Positions 18,626 to 28,500 of a stretch of 64,000 bases of DNA are shown here, piece after piece. Both the position numbers and the translations under genes were made by a program. The DNA comes from Pontiella agarivorans. GTDB lineage: Bacteria > Verrucomicrobiota > Kiritimatiellia > Kiritimatiellales > Pontiellaceae. How positions within the stretch are numbered: the first letter of the stretch is position 1; each line of letters begins with the position of its first letter. Where the stretch lies: assembly GCF_034531395.1 (NCBI RefSeq), contig NZ_JARVCO010000010.1:1218843-1282842 (forward strand), written 5' to 3'. Below the pieces are notes generated by a model. That model searched no databases. It worked only from the letters and a program-made list of their open reading frames with translations, and was not told the origin of the DNA.

Positions 18626-19360
18626 ATGGGGATTTCTATTGAAGATAAAGTCGCGCTGGTGACCGGGGCCAACCGGGGCATCGGCAGGGCGGTTGTGGAA
18701 TCATTTATCAACCACGGTGCAAAGAAGGTTTATCTGGCGGTTCGTCGGCCGGAATCGGCCGCGGAGCTGGAAGCGCAGTATGGCGACAGGGTGGTCACCA
18801 TCCGTGCGGATGTGGCTGATAAGGTTTCGATCGAGGCGCTGGCCAAACAGGCCGCGGATGTGGATGTGGTGGTCAACAATGCCGGGATTGCGATTCCGAA
18901 CAGCCGGGTGCTTGATGAACGCGCCGAACCCAATCTGGTTGATGAGCTGCAGGTCAATGTATTCGGTCTGCTGAATGTGGCACACGCTTTTGCCGGCATA
19001 CTGGAAAAAAATAACGGGGCGCTGGTTCAGTTGAATTCGGTGGCGTCGTTCCGCGACTTTGCCGACATTGCAACCTATTCCGCCTCCAAGGCGGCGGCGT
19101 ATTCGCTGACCCAGGCGCTGCGTGAAGACCTGAGCAAAAAGGGCGTACAGGTGGTCAGTGTGCACCCCGGCGGCGTGGTAACGGATATGGCGGAAGCCTG
19201 CGATGTGACGACCTCAACCCCGGCTTCGGTGGTCGGCGAAGCCTTGGTGGATGCGCTGGCCAACGGCGACTTTTTCGTCTACCCCGACCCGGGAGGGCAG
19301 ATGATCGGCGCGGCCTATCAGCACTTTGCGGACGAAATCGTGATGGCCGACTTTTCATAG
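18626..19360 (+). CDS. Short-chain dehydrogenase/reductase (SDR)
   Basis: A 244-residue NAD(P)-dependent oxidoreductase of classical SDR length. It has the cofactor motif TGANRGIGRA (residues 13-22), the NNAG motif and the catalytic Ser...YSASK (Tyr-x-x-x-Lys). The substrate cannot be read from sequence. GGAGG precedes the ATG by 8 bp. Second gene of the TetR-controlled run, 86 bp after the AhpD-like gene. Confidence 0.92.
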   Translation: MGISIEDKVALVTGANRGIGRAVVESFINHGAKKVYLAVRRPESAAELEAQYGDRVVTIRADVADKVSIEALAKQAADVDVVVNNAGIAIPNSRVLDERAEPNLVDELQVNVFGLLNVAHAFAGILEKNNGALVQLNSVASFRDFADIATYSASKAAAYSLTQALREDLSKKGVQVVSVHPGGVVTDMAEACDVTTSTPASVVGEALVDALANGDFFVYPDPGGQMIGAAYQHFADEIVMADFS

Positions 19361-19440
19361 GCGGCCGTGAAACGGATCTGAACATGGTGAATGTCCGCCG
19401 CCGGGAACGGTACGGCGCAATAAGCAAAACGGGAAAACTT

Positions 19441-20379
19441 ATGAAAATCGGAATCATTGGAGCGGGTGCGCTCGGCTGTTATTACGGTGCGAAACTGGCG
19501 CGCTGCGGAGCGGCTGTTCATTTTATCGCCCGGGGAGCAACGCTTCAGGCACTGCGCTCGAAGGGCGTGACGGTTCATCGCGATGACGGATCGTTTAGCG
19601 TTTCCGATTTCCATGCGACCGACCGGGCGGATAACGTCGGGCCGGTGGAGTTATTGATCGTTGCGACCAAAAGCTATGCCTTTGAAGCAATCGCCCCGGC
19701 GTTGCGCGCACTCAAAGGTCCCGACACCATTGTTCTTCCCCTGCAGAACGGAGTCGACAGCGCCGAACGCCTTGGCGTGCTCGCGGATCCCGAACATATT
19801 CTGGGCGGACTGACTTATTTACCCGTCTCAGCCATAGCTCCCGGCGTGGTGCGGCAATCAGGCGTCGAAAAACCGATACTGCTCGGTCCCCTGAACGAGG
19901 CCGATGAAGCGGCCGCCCGGACCACGCTGTCCGTATTGCAAAAAGCGGACATCGCGGCCGAACGCCCCGCCGATATTCGCGTTGCGCTCTGGATGAAATA
20001 CATGCTGGCCATTTGCACCATGGGCGTCCAGTCGGTCACCGGATGCCCCATTGGACCAACCCGCGAAGATCCCGACACGCGGGCGCTGTATCTCGCCTGC
20101 CTGCGTGAAGTGGACACCGTCGCCCGGGCGGGCGGCGTCAACCTGCCGGACGGCGCACAGGAAAACGCGATGCGCGCCATCGATTCATATCCCGCCGCAG
20201 TCAAAGCGTCCATGCTTCAGGATCTGGAATGCGGCAAGCCGCTGGAACTCGAAGCGATGCACGGAACGCTGGTACGGCTCGGTAAAACATACGGTGTAGA
20301 AACGCCTGTGAATCAGTTTATTTATGCTGCTCTCAAACTCCGAGCCGGCGGTTCTGTCGGCAGCGCAGCAGGCGATTAA
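19441..20379 (+). CDS. 2-dehydropantoate 2-reductase family (PanE/ApbA-like)
   Basis: The 312-residue protein has an N-terminal Rossmann motif (IGIIGAGALGCYYGAKLA) and the C-terminal ApbA domain (VALWMKYMLAICTMGVQSVTG; LECGKPLELEAMHG). NADPH-dependent ketopantoate reduction is the family's reference reaction. Within a stress-gene run, a paralogue acting on another 2-oxo acid is equally likely, so I give no symbol. The start at 19441 fits the Rossmann motif directly; an upstream in-frame Met at 19384 is less likely. Confidence 0.85.
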   Translation: MKIGIIGAGALGCYYGAKLARCGAAVHFIARGATLQALRSKGVTVHRDDGSFSVSDFHATDRADNVGPVELLIVATKSYAFEAIAPALRALKGPDTIVLPLQNGVDSAERLGVLADPEHILGGLTYLPVSAIAPGVVRQSGVEKPILLGPLNEADEAAARTTLSVLQKADIAAERPADIRVALWMKYMLAICTMGVQSVTGCPIGPTREDPDTRALYLACLREVDTVARAGGVNLPDGAQENAMRAIDSYPAAVKASMLQDLECGKPLELEAMHGTLVRLGKTYGVETPVNQFIYAALKLRAGGSVGSAAGD

Positions 20380-20439
20380 AAGAACAGCCCCGGCATTATT
20401 ACGGCCGGGAAACTTATACGAAGTAAGCAGGAGATAAAA

Positions 20440-21249
20440 ATGATTCAGTCACGATTAACCCCCGGTTTGGCCGGTGTCTTTTTTGCCGCCGCATTAACCG
20501 TTGCCCGTGCTCAGATAACCCCGGAAAATCAGGAGAACAATATGCCGCCCCCCAAGGTCATTATTTTTGATGTTAACGAAACGCTGCTGAGTTTGGATCC
20601 GCTGAAGGAATCAGTGGGCGAAGCCCTCGGCAACCGGGAGGATCTGCTGCCGCTCTGGTTTTCCACGATGCTGCACTATTCGCTGGTGGAAACGTTGTCG
20701 GATTCCTATCACAGTTTTGGAGAAATCGGGACGGCGGCGCTGATGATGGTGGCTGAAACCCAGGGCATTGAAATGACGGTTGATGAAGCCCGGGAGGCCA
20801 TCATTCCCCCGTTGCGCTCTTTGCCGCCGCATCCGGATGTGCCGGAAGGATTGGAGGCGCTCAAGCAGGACGGGCGGTTTAAACTGGTCACACTGACCAA
20901 CTCCAATGATGCCGGAGCACGAACCAAATTAACCAAAGCCGGTTTAGTCGATCAATTTGACACGCTCTACACCATTGAGGCGCTCCGGAAATATAAACCC
21001 CATCCGGATGCGTATCGTATGGTGCTCGACGATCTCGGCCTGCAACCGGAAGACGTACTGATGGTGGCCGCGCATGCCTGGGATCTGGCGGGTGCGGATA
21101 ACGTCGGCCTGCAGACCGCTTTTATCGCGCGGCCGGGAAAGACCCTTTATCCGAATGCCGCGCGGCCGGATTATGTCGTGAACGATCTGTCAGAACTCGC
21201 GTCTATCTTTCTGGAAACAACATTAACACAAGGAGACCTCGATGAATAA
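20440..21249 (+). CDS. Haloacid dehalogenase type II-like HAD hydrolase, possible signal peptide
   Basis: HAD-superfamily hydrolase with nucleophile motif FDVNETLL, the TLTNSND motif II, KYKPHPDAY (motif III Lys) and VAAHAWDLAGADNVG (motif IV), matching L-2-haloacid dehalogenases. Two starts are credible. The upstream ATG at 20440 has AGGAGAT and yields a signal-peptide-like leader (GVFFAAALTVARAQ). The ATG at 20542 has its own AGGAGAAC and yields the usual cytosolic length. The stop overlaps the next gene by 8 bp, suggesting translational coupling. Both forms might be made. Confidence 0.85.
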   Translation: MIQSRLTPGLAGVFFAAALTVARAQITPENQENNMPPPKVIIFDVNETLLSLDPLKESVGEALGNREDLLPLWFSTMLHYSLVETLSDSYHSFGEIGTAALMMVAETQGIEMTVDEAREAIIPPLRSLPPHPDVPEGLEALKQDGRFKLVTLTNSNDAGARTKLTKAGLVDQFDTLYTIEALRKYKPHPDAYRMVLDDLGLQPEDVLMVAAHAWDLAGADNVGLQTAFIARPGKTLYPNAARPDYVVNDLSELASIFLETTLTQGDLDE

Positions 21250-22405
21250 TTTTGATTTTTACAACCCGACCCGGATTCTTTTCGGTGAAAACCGCACGGC
21301 CTCGATCGATGAACATATTCCGGGTGACGCCCGTGTGATGGTGCTTTACGGCGGCGAGAGCGCGCGTCGTACCGGCACGCTTGATGAAGTGCGTCAGGCA
21401 CTGGGAGATCGTACGGCAGTCGAGTTCGGCGGCATCGAAGCAAACCCGAAGTTTGAGACTCTGATGCGGGCCGTGGAAACCGCCCGGGCGGAGCATGTCG
21501 ATTTTCTGCTGGCGGTCGGTGGCGGTTCCGTGATTGACGGCACCAAATTTGTGGCTGCGGCCATTCCGTTTGAAGGTGATCCCTGGAGCATTCTGACCGA
21601 GCACGGCGCCAATGTGCATTCGGCTATGCCTTTCGGTACTGTGCTGACTCTGCCTGCCACGGGTTCGGAAATGAATCACGGAGCGGTAGTTACCCGGGCG
21701 GAACTTCATGCCAAACTGGCTTTTATGAGTCCGCATGTGTTTCCGCAGTTCTCCGTGCTGGATCCGACCAAAACCTACACGCTGCCGCAGCGGCAGCTGT
21801 CTAACGGGGTGGCAGATGCGTTTGTACATATTATGGAGCAGTATCTGACCCGGCCCGCCGGGGCCATGGTGCAGGATCGTTTTGCCGAAGGACTGCTGCA
21901 GACCTTGGTCGAACTGGCTCCGCAGGTCAACGAAGGCGAGAATGACTACGCCGTTCGGGCCAACTTTATGTGGACCACCACCTGGGCGCTGAACGGTATG
22001 ATCGGTGCCGGTGTGCCGCAGGACTGGGCCACGCATATGATCGGTCACGAGCTGACGGCACTGTACGATATCGATCACGCCCGGACGCTGGCGATTGTTC
22101 TTCCGTCGCTGCTGCGCGAACAGCGTACCGTCAAAGCGGAAAAACTGCTGCAGTATGCTGAACGGGTATGGCATATCACTGAAGGCGATGACGAGGCCCG
22201 CATCGATGAAGCCATCGCAAAAACAGAAGCTTTTTTCGAAGGCTTAGGACTTTCTACGCATCTGGGTGCATATGATCTCGGTGAAGAGGCGATTGATGCT
22301 GTTGTTGAACAGCTGGAAGCGCACGGCATGACTTCGCTGGGCGAACAGCAGGACATTACACCTGCCGTCAGCCGTCGGATTCTCCAGCGCAGCCTGAAAG
22401 CATAA
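21242..22405 (+). CDS. Iron-containing alcohol dehydrogenase, YqhD-like
   Basis: A 387-residue NADPH-dependent aldehyde reductase of the group III ADH family. It has the GGGSVIDGTK dinucleotide motif (about residues 94-103), LPATGSEMN, and metal ligands in the regions DAFVHIMEQYL (Asp and His), HMIGHELTALYDIDHA (His residues). YqhD-type enzymes reduce toxic aldehydes such as those from lipid peroxidation, which fits the operon's likely role. It overlaps the HAD gene by 8 bp, and AAGGAGACC lies before the ATG. Confidence 0.92.
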   Translation: MNNFDFYNPTRILFGENRTASIDEHIPGDARVMVLYGGESARRTGTLDEVRQALGDRTAVEFGGIEANPKFETLMRAVETARAEHVDFLLAVGGGSVIDGTKFVAAAIPFEGDPWSILTEHGANVHSAMPFGTVLTLPATGSEMNHGAVVTRAELHAKLAFMSPHVFPQFSVLDPTKTYTLPQRQLSNGVADAFVHIMEQYLTRPAGAMVQDRFAEGLLQTLVELAPQVNEGENDYAVRANFMWTTTWALNGMIGAGVPQDWATHMIGHELTALYDIDHARTLAIVLPSLLREQRTVKAEKLLQYAERVWHITEGDDEARIDEAIAKTEAFFEGLGLSTHLGAYDLGEEAIDAVVEQLEAHGMTSLGEQQDITPAVSRRILQRSLKA

Positions 22406-22425
22406 CCGATCGGGGAAAATCTATT

Positions 22426-23463
22426 ATGACACAAAGCAAAACATCCAACCGCCGTATCCTCTTGAATGCCCGCCCGCACGGTGCCCCCAAACCGACGGAC
22501 TTTCGTTTGGAAGAAACAGAAGTTCCAACGCCTGGAAAAGGGGAGGTGCTGTTGCGCACCCTTTATCTGTCGCTGGATCCCTACATGCGCGGCCGGATGA
22601 GCGAAGGGCCGTCTTATGCGCCGCCGGTTGAGCTCAATGCCGTCATGGTCGGCGGCACGGTCAGCCGTGTGGAACAGTCCCGGCATCCGGATTATAGTGA
22701 GGGCGATCTCGTGCTCGGCTACAGCGGCTGGCAGGACTATGCTGTTTCGGACGGTACCGGGCTGGTGAGGCTCGATTCGGGGATGGAGCGCCCGTCGCTG
22801 GCGCTCGGTGTGCTGGGTATGCCGGGTTTCACCGCCTATATGGGTCTGCTCGATATCGGACGGCCGCAGCCCGGCGAAACCGTGGCTGTGGCTGCTTCCA
22901 CCGGTGCGGTCGGATCGGTCGTCGGACAGATTGCCAAACTCAAGGGCTGCCGTGTGGTCGGCATTGCCGGCGGCGCTGAAAAGTGCAGCGTCGCTGTTGA
23001 AGAACTCGGATTTGACGCGTGTATCGATCATCGCGCTGACGATTTGAACGAACAGCTTGCCGCAGTCTGTCCGGACGGGATCGATGTCTATTTTGAAAAT
23101 GTCGGCGGCAGAGTTTTTGATGCCGTTCTTCCGTTACTTAATGCGAAAGCACGCGTTCCGCTTTGCGGTCTGATTGCCCATTACAACGATACGGAACTGC
23201 CGCCCGGTCCGGACCGTCTGCCGCTGCTGACGAAAACACTTCTGACCAAGCGCATTAAAATGCAGGGCTTTATCATCTTCGATGACTACGCTCCGCGCTA
23301 CCCTGAATTCGCCGCCGAAATGACCGAATGGGTTAAGGCCGGTAAGGTCAGGGTTCGCGAGGATATGGTCCAGGGATTGGAAAACGCCCCCGAAGCCTTC
23401 ATCGGACTGCTGGAAGGCCGGAACAACGGGAAGCTCGTTATCCGCGTTGCGGATCCTGCCTAG
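22426..23463 (+). CDS. Zinc-free MDR-family NADP-dependent oxidoreductase (CurA-like)
   Basis: A 345-residue medium-chain reductase with LDPYMRGRMSEGPSYAPP near residue 50, the cofactor loop AASTGAVGSVVGQIAKLKGC (about 155-175), and FENVGGRVFDAVLPLLN. This matches the leukotriene-B4-dehydrogenase/CurA group that reduces alpha,beta-unsaturated carbonyls. The structural-zinc cysteines of alcohol dehydrogenases are absent, as expected. It continues the redox run 20 bp after the ADH gene. Confidence 0.9.
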   Translation: MTQSKTSNRRILLNARPHGAPKPTDFRLEETEVPTPGKGEVLLRTLYLSLDPYMRGRMSEGPSYAPPVELNAVMVGGTVSRVEQSRHPDYSEGDLVLGYSGWQDYAVSDGTGLVRLDSGMERPSLALGVLGMPGFTAYMGLLDIGRPQPGETVAVAASTGAVGSVVGQIAKLKGCRVVGIAGGAEKCSVAVEELGFDACIDHRADDLNEQLAAVCPDGIDVYFENVGGRVFDAVLPLLNAKARVPLCGLIAHYNDTELPPGPDRLPLLTKTLLTKRIKMQGFIIFDDYAPRYPEFAAEMTEWVKAGKVRVREDMVQGLENAPEAFIGLLEGRNNGKLVIRVADPA

Positions 23464-23475
23464 ATCAGAAACAGT

Positions 23476-24123
23476 ATGTGTGCTGCAATTAAAGTGGATA
23501 TTATTTCGGATGTGGTCTGTCCGTGGTGTGTGATCGGTTTCCGGCGATTGGAAAAGGCGATTGCGGATCGGGGCATGGAAGAGGCGGTTCAATTTGAATG
23601 GCATCCGTTTGAGCTAAACCCGGACATGCAGCCCGAAGGGGAAAACCTGCTGGACCATATGACACGGAAATATGGATCGACCCCGGAGCAGAGCCATTGC
23701 TTTCGAGCGGAGCTGGCGGAACGCGGGGCCGAGCTGGGGTTCATATTTAATTTTTTCGACGGCATGAAGATGGTGAACACGCGCGATGCCCATATTCTGA
23801 TCGACTATGCAAAAGGGCAGGGACGTCAGACGGAGCTGCAGAGGCGTCTGTTTGCTGCATATTTTGAGGAACAGAAAGATATCTCCGACCGGGAAGTGCT
23901 GAAGGGTGAGCTGCAGCAGGCCGGCCTTGATGTTGATGAGGCCTTGCGGGTCTTGCAGGATGATGAGATCCGACAGCGAATTCGCGGGCGGGAGAAGTTC
24001 TGGGTTGAACGGGGCATTTCCGGCGTGCCCACCATGATCTTTAATCAGGCGGTCGTACTCAACGGTGCGCAGCCGGCTTCCGTATATGGCGATATACTGG
24101 ATGATTTCAGGGGGCAGTTTTAA
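23476..24123 (+). CDS. DsbA-family oxidoreductase (FrnE-like)
   Basis: The 215-residue thioredoxin-fold protein has a CPWC active site (residues 16-19, DVVCPWCVIGFRRLEKAI) and a helical insertion (LLDHMTRKYGSTPEQ). GVPTMIF contains the cis-Pro loop. No signal peptide is present, so it acts in the cytoplasm like FrnE rather than periplasmic DsbA. Possible roles are disulfide isomerisation or glutathione-dependent isomerase chemistry. Last gene of the run, 12 bp after the MDR gene. Confidence 0.88.
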   Translation: MCAAIKVDIISDVVCPWCVIGFRRLEKAIADRGMEEAVQFEWHPFELNPDMQPEGENLLDHMTRKYGSTPEQSHCFRAELAERGAELGFIFNFFDGMKMVNTRDAHILIDYAKGQGRQTELQRRLFAAYFEEQKDISDREVLKGELQQAGLDVDEALRVLQDDEIRQRIRGREKFWVERGISGVPTMIFNQAVVLNGAQPASVYGDILDDFRGQF

Positions 24124-24221
24124 CGTGCTGACCCTTGCGTATCTTACGCTTTATCAGGGTGTAGAAACTTAATCTGAATGTTTTCAGGCCGATGCGGTCC
24201 AAAATGACTTGTAAATAGAAC

Positions 24222-24237
24222 TTGAATGGTCCTTCAA
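24222..24237. promoter_or_regulatory. TetR operator-like site before the RND pump operon
   Basis: TTGAATGGTCCTTCAA resembles the three sites at 17804-17907 (core GAATGGTCATTC, with one A-to-C change). It is 70 bp upstream of the adaptor-protein start, placing the efflux operon plausibly under the same TetR repressor. Confidence 0.6.
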
Positions 24238-24307
24238 GAAGAACTAAAAGCCACACCCAACAGATGACAAAACCCTTGTTAGGGAAATTTTTTAACGGAG
24301 ACGGAAA

Positions 24308-25534
24308 ATGAGCATGACTGAAAAAGAAGAGCAGGTTGCAGCAACATCTCGGCGTAAACCGGTTGTTATTTCATTGGCCGTCTTCGGGGTTCTGGCGGTT
24401 GGGGGCATCTTTTTCGCCGCGCGGCAGGCGCAGGCGGATACGGAAGCACCGGTCACCGTACCTCCGGCCCGGGAGGTTGAGGTGGAGCTCGTGTCGGAAA
24501 CTCTGACACGGACGTGGCGTGAATTTTCCGGTCGCATGGCGGCGGTGGATCGGGCGGAAATCCGACCGCAGGTCAGCGGGGCCATTACGGAAATCCGGTT
24601 TGCGGACGGACAGCGGGTGGAGAAGGGCGATGTTCTTTTTGTCATCGATCCGCGTCCCTATGCGGCGGCCGTGCAGCAGGCGGAAGCGGAGCTTTCGTCG
24701 GCCCGGGCCCAGAGTGAACTTGCGCAGACGCTGCTGGAACGGGCGGAAGTGTTGATTAAGGAATCCGCAATTGCACAGCGGTTGTATGATGAACGCGCCA
24801 GCAATATGCAGCTGACCAAAGCGGCGGTACTGGCCGCTGAAGCGCGGCTTGAGCAGGCTCGTCTGAATCTGGACTATGCCTATATCAAGGCCCCGTTTTC
24901 CGGCCGGCTCAGCCGCGCCGAAATTACGCTGGGCAATCTGGTCTCTGCAGGGCCGACCGCGCCGTTGCTGACGACACTGGTTTCCGATGAGGGCATTTAT
25001 GCGGAATTTGAAGTCGATGAAAAAACCTATATGGACCATATCCACATTGCCGCAGGGATTCGGAACCGGGAGATCAAAATTCCGGTGGAGATTACTATCG
25101 GGGCCGGGCAGAACCGTTATGAAGGTTTCGTCCACAGTCTGGATAATCAGATTGATGCGTCCACGGGAACCATCCGCGGCCGCGCCTTTTTTCCGAATGA
25201 AAACACCGAGCTGGTTCCGGGGATGTTTGTCCGCGTGAATCTGGGCTCGCCGGAAAAGCAGGAGCATATTCTGCTGAATGAAAAGGCGATCGGAACCAAT
25301 CAGAGCCGCAAATATGTCTATGTGGTGAATCAGGACCATGTTGTGGAATACCGGGAGGTTATTCTTGGTGAAAATATTGCCGGCCGTCGCGTGATTGAAA
25401 GCGGGCTGGAAGAGGGCGAAATGGTCATCACCGCCGGCCTTATGCGCATCCGTCCGGGTATGCCCGTTGAACCCATCGTAAAGACTGCAGCACAGCCGGC
25501 CGGCCCCGGGCAGCAGCTTTCCGCCAGCAACTGA
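24308..25534 (+). CDS. RND efflux pump periplasmic adaptor (MexA/AcrA type)
   Basis: Membrane-fusion protein linking the inner-membrane pump to the outer-membrane channel. Its 408 residues contain an N-terminal TM anchor (about 20-38, VVISLAVFGVLAVGGIFFAA), the lipoyl/barrel region (RPQVSGAITEIRFADGQRV; DVLFVIDPRPYAAA), an alpha-hairpin, and the second lipoyl half (LDYAYIKAPFSGRLSRAEI). The anchor has no lipobox cysteine, so it is held by the TM helix. GGAGACGG lies before the ATG. First gene of a three-gene pump operon. Confidence 0.93.
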   Translation: MSMTEKEEQVAATSRRKPVVISLAVFGVLAVGGIFFAARQAQADTEAPVTVPPAREVEVELVSETLTRTWREFSGRMAAVDRAEIRPQVSGAITEIRFADGQRVEKGDVLFVIDPRPYAAAVQQAEAELSSARAQSELAQTLLERAEVLIKESAIAQRLYDERASNMQLTKAAVLAAEARLEQARLNLDYAYIKAPFSGRLSRAEITLGNLVSAGPTAPLLTTLVSDEGIYAEFEVDEKTYMDHIHIAAGIRNREIKIPVEITIGAGQNRYEGFVHSLDNQIDASTGTIRGRAFFPNENTELVPGMFVRVNLGSPEKQEHILLNEKAIGTNQSRKYVYVVNQDHVVEYREVILGENIAGRRVIESGLEEGEMVITAGLMRIRPGMPVEPIVKTAAQPAGPGQQLSASN

Positions 25535-25569
25535 TTCGGCCGCTGTATCGCCTCAACCAGGATTAATTT

Positions 25570-28500
25570 ATGAATCTCTCCCGCTATTTTGTAGACCGCC
25601 CGATTTTTGCATCCGTTCTTTCTCTGCTGATTTTAATCGGCGGTCTGATCGCTATGTTCAAGCTGCCTGTGGCGGAATATCCGGAAGTCACGCCGCCGTC
25701 GGTGGTGGTGAAAGCCTCGTTCCCGGGGGCGAACCCTACAGAAATCGCCGAAACGGTGGCAACGCCGCTGGAAGAGCAGATCAACGGCGTCGAAAACATG
25801 CTCTACATGAATTCGCTCGCGACCTCCGACGGCTCGTTGACGCTGCGCGTGACCTTTGCCATCGGAACCGATCCGGACCTTGCACAGCAGCTGGTGCAGA
25901 ACCGGGTAACCCAGGCACTGCCGCGCCTGCCGGATGTTACGCGCTCGCTCGGGGTTACCGTCACGAAGAGTTCGCCCGATCTGACTATGGTCATTCATCT
26001 GCACTCGCCGGATGACCGCTATGACATGCTTTACCTTCGGAACTATGCCAGCCTGCACATCAAGGATGAGCTGGCCAAAATCGGCGGTGTCGGTGAGGTT
26101 CGTGCGTTCGGAGCGGGGGACTATGCGATGCGTATCTGGCTCGATCCCAATCGGGTGGCTGAACTCGGCATGACGCCATCTGAAGTGGTGGATGCCATCC
26201 GTCGCCAGAACGTGCAGGTGGCGGCCGGACTGATTGGCGGTCCGCCATACGACGATTCGGTGCAGGTGCAGATGCCGGTAAATGTAAAGGGCCGTTTGCA
26301 GTCGGCCGAGGAGTTCGGTCAGGTCATCATCAAACGCAGTGAAGACGGTGTGGTTACACGCTTGAGCGATGTGGCGCGCATTGAGCTGGATGCCCAGACC
26401 TATGCTCTGCGGTCGCTGCTCGACGGCAGTCAGGCTGTGGCCATTCCCATTTTTGCCTCGCCGGGAGCCAATGCCTTGCAGATTTCCGCGGACGTGCGTG
26501 CCGCGATGGAACGGCTGCAGGAAGATATGCCCGAGGGCGTAACCTATTCGATTGTCTACGACCCGACGGTTTTTGTGCGCAAGTCGATCGACTCGGTGAT
26601 CACCAGCCTGTTCCAGTCGGTATTGCTGGTGGCGCTGGTGGTGATCATCTTTCTGCAGAACTGGCGTGTCTCCATCATCCCGCTGTTTGCCGTGCCGGTT
26701 TCCATTATCGGGACATTCGCCTTTATGCTGATGTTCGGATTTTCGATTAATGTCCTCTCGCTGTTCGGGCTGATTCTGGCTATCGGGATTGTCGTCGATG
26801 ATGCAATTGTGGTGGTGGAAAACGTCGACCGGAACGTAGCTGCGGGGTTGCCGCCGCGCGAGGCGACGATTAAAGCAATGAAAGAGGTAACCGGTCCTGT
26901 GATTGCCACCACGATGGTGCTGGCCGGCGTATTTATTCCGATTGCATTTATCAGCGGGCTGACGGGACAGTTCTATCGGCAGTTTGCACTGACCATTGCC
27001 ATTGCGGCGTTCATCTCCACGTTTAATTCACTTACATTAAGTCCGGCCATGTCGGCACTGCTGCTGCGGTCGCCGGATGCGCCCCGGGACCGGTTTACCC
27101 GGTTTATGGATTTTGCTTTCGGCTGGTTTTTCCGCGGTTTCAACCGGATGTTCGACCGCAACCAGCGGGACTATGACAAAACGTTGAAAAGCGTGACCCG
27201 GCATAAAACGGTTTCGATGGTGATCTACGCGCTGCTGGTGGTGCTGGCTGTCTTCTCATTCAAACTTGTTCCGAAAGGTTTTGTGCCGTTGCAGGACAAG
27301 CAGTATCTGATCAGTTTCGCTGTGCTTCCGCCGGGGGCCACGCTGGAGCGGACCGAAGATGTGCTGCGAGAAATGCACGCGATCATGAAAACCGAACATG
27401 GTGTCAAACATGCGGTGATGTTCCCCGGGCTGTCGATCAACGGCTTTGTGAATTCTCCCGGTGCGGGCATTTCGTTTATTCCGCTGGAGGATTTTGAAAG
27501 CCGCAAAGACGAAGGGCTGGATGCAAAATCGATTGCCGCCAAACTGCAGCAGCGGTTCAATGCTATCGACGGAGCCTATATTGCGGTCTTTCCGCCGCCG
27601 CCGGTGCGCGGTCTCGGTAGACTGGGCGGGTTTAAACTCCAGATTGAAGACCGCGCCGACCAGGGCACCCAGGCTTTGGACGACGCCGTGCAGGCGGTGC
27701 TGAAAAAGGCGAATGAACATCCGGCGCTGACCGGGGTGTTTTCGAGTTATAACGTTAATTTTCCGCAACTGATGGCGGAGGTGGACCGGACCAAGGCCGA
27801 GCAGCTCGGTGTGCCGGTGGATGAATTGTTCCGCACGATGCAGGTGTATCTGGGATCGCTCTACGTGAATGATTTCAATCAGTTCGGACGCACCTATCAG
27901 GTGATTGCGCAGGCGGATAAGCGCTTCCGCTCGCAGCCGGGAGATATTGCCCGGCTGCAGACCCGTAATCTGGACGGCAATATGGTGCCGCTCGGAGCGA
28001 TGGTGGATGTGCAGGAATCCTACGGACCTGAAACCGCGATGCGCTATAACTCGTACCTTTCCGCCGATATTAACGGGAATGCGGCATCCGGTTATTCGTC
28101 GGGGCAGGCCCAGGAAGCCATTACGCAGATTCTTGAGGAAACGCTGCCGCGCGGCATGGCGTTTGACTGGACGGAAATGACCTATCAGGAAAAGCTGGCC
28201 GGTAATACGGCGATCTATATTTTTCCCCTCTGCCTGCTGCTTATTTTTCTGATTCTTGCGGCCCAGTATGAAAGCCTGACGATGCCGCTGGCGGTGATTC
28301 TGATTGTTCCGATGAGTATGCTTTCGGCCATGTTCGGGTTATGGGTCACCGGGGCGGATAACAACATTTTCACGCAGATCGCCCTGTTTGTGCTCGCGGG
28401 TCTTGCGAGTAAAAACGCCATCCTGATTGTGGAATTTGCCCGCGAGCTGGAGCGGCAGGGAGAGACCATTGTGCAGGCCGCCATCAATGCTTCGCGCATG

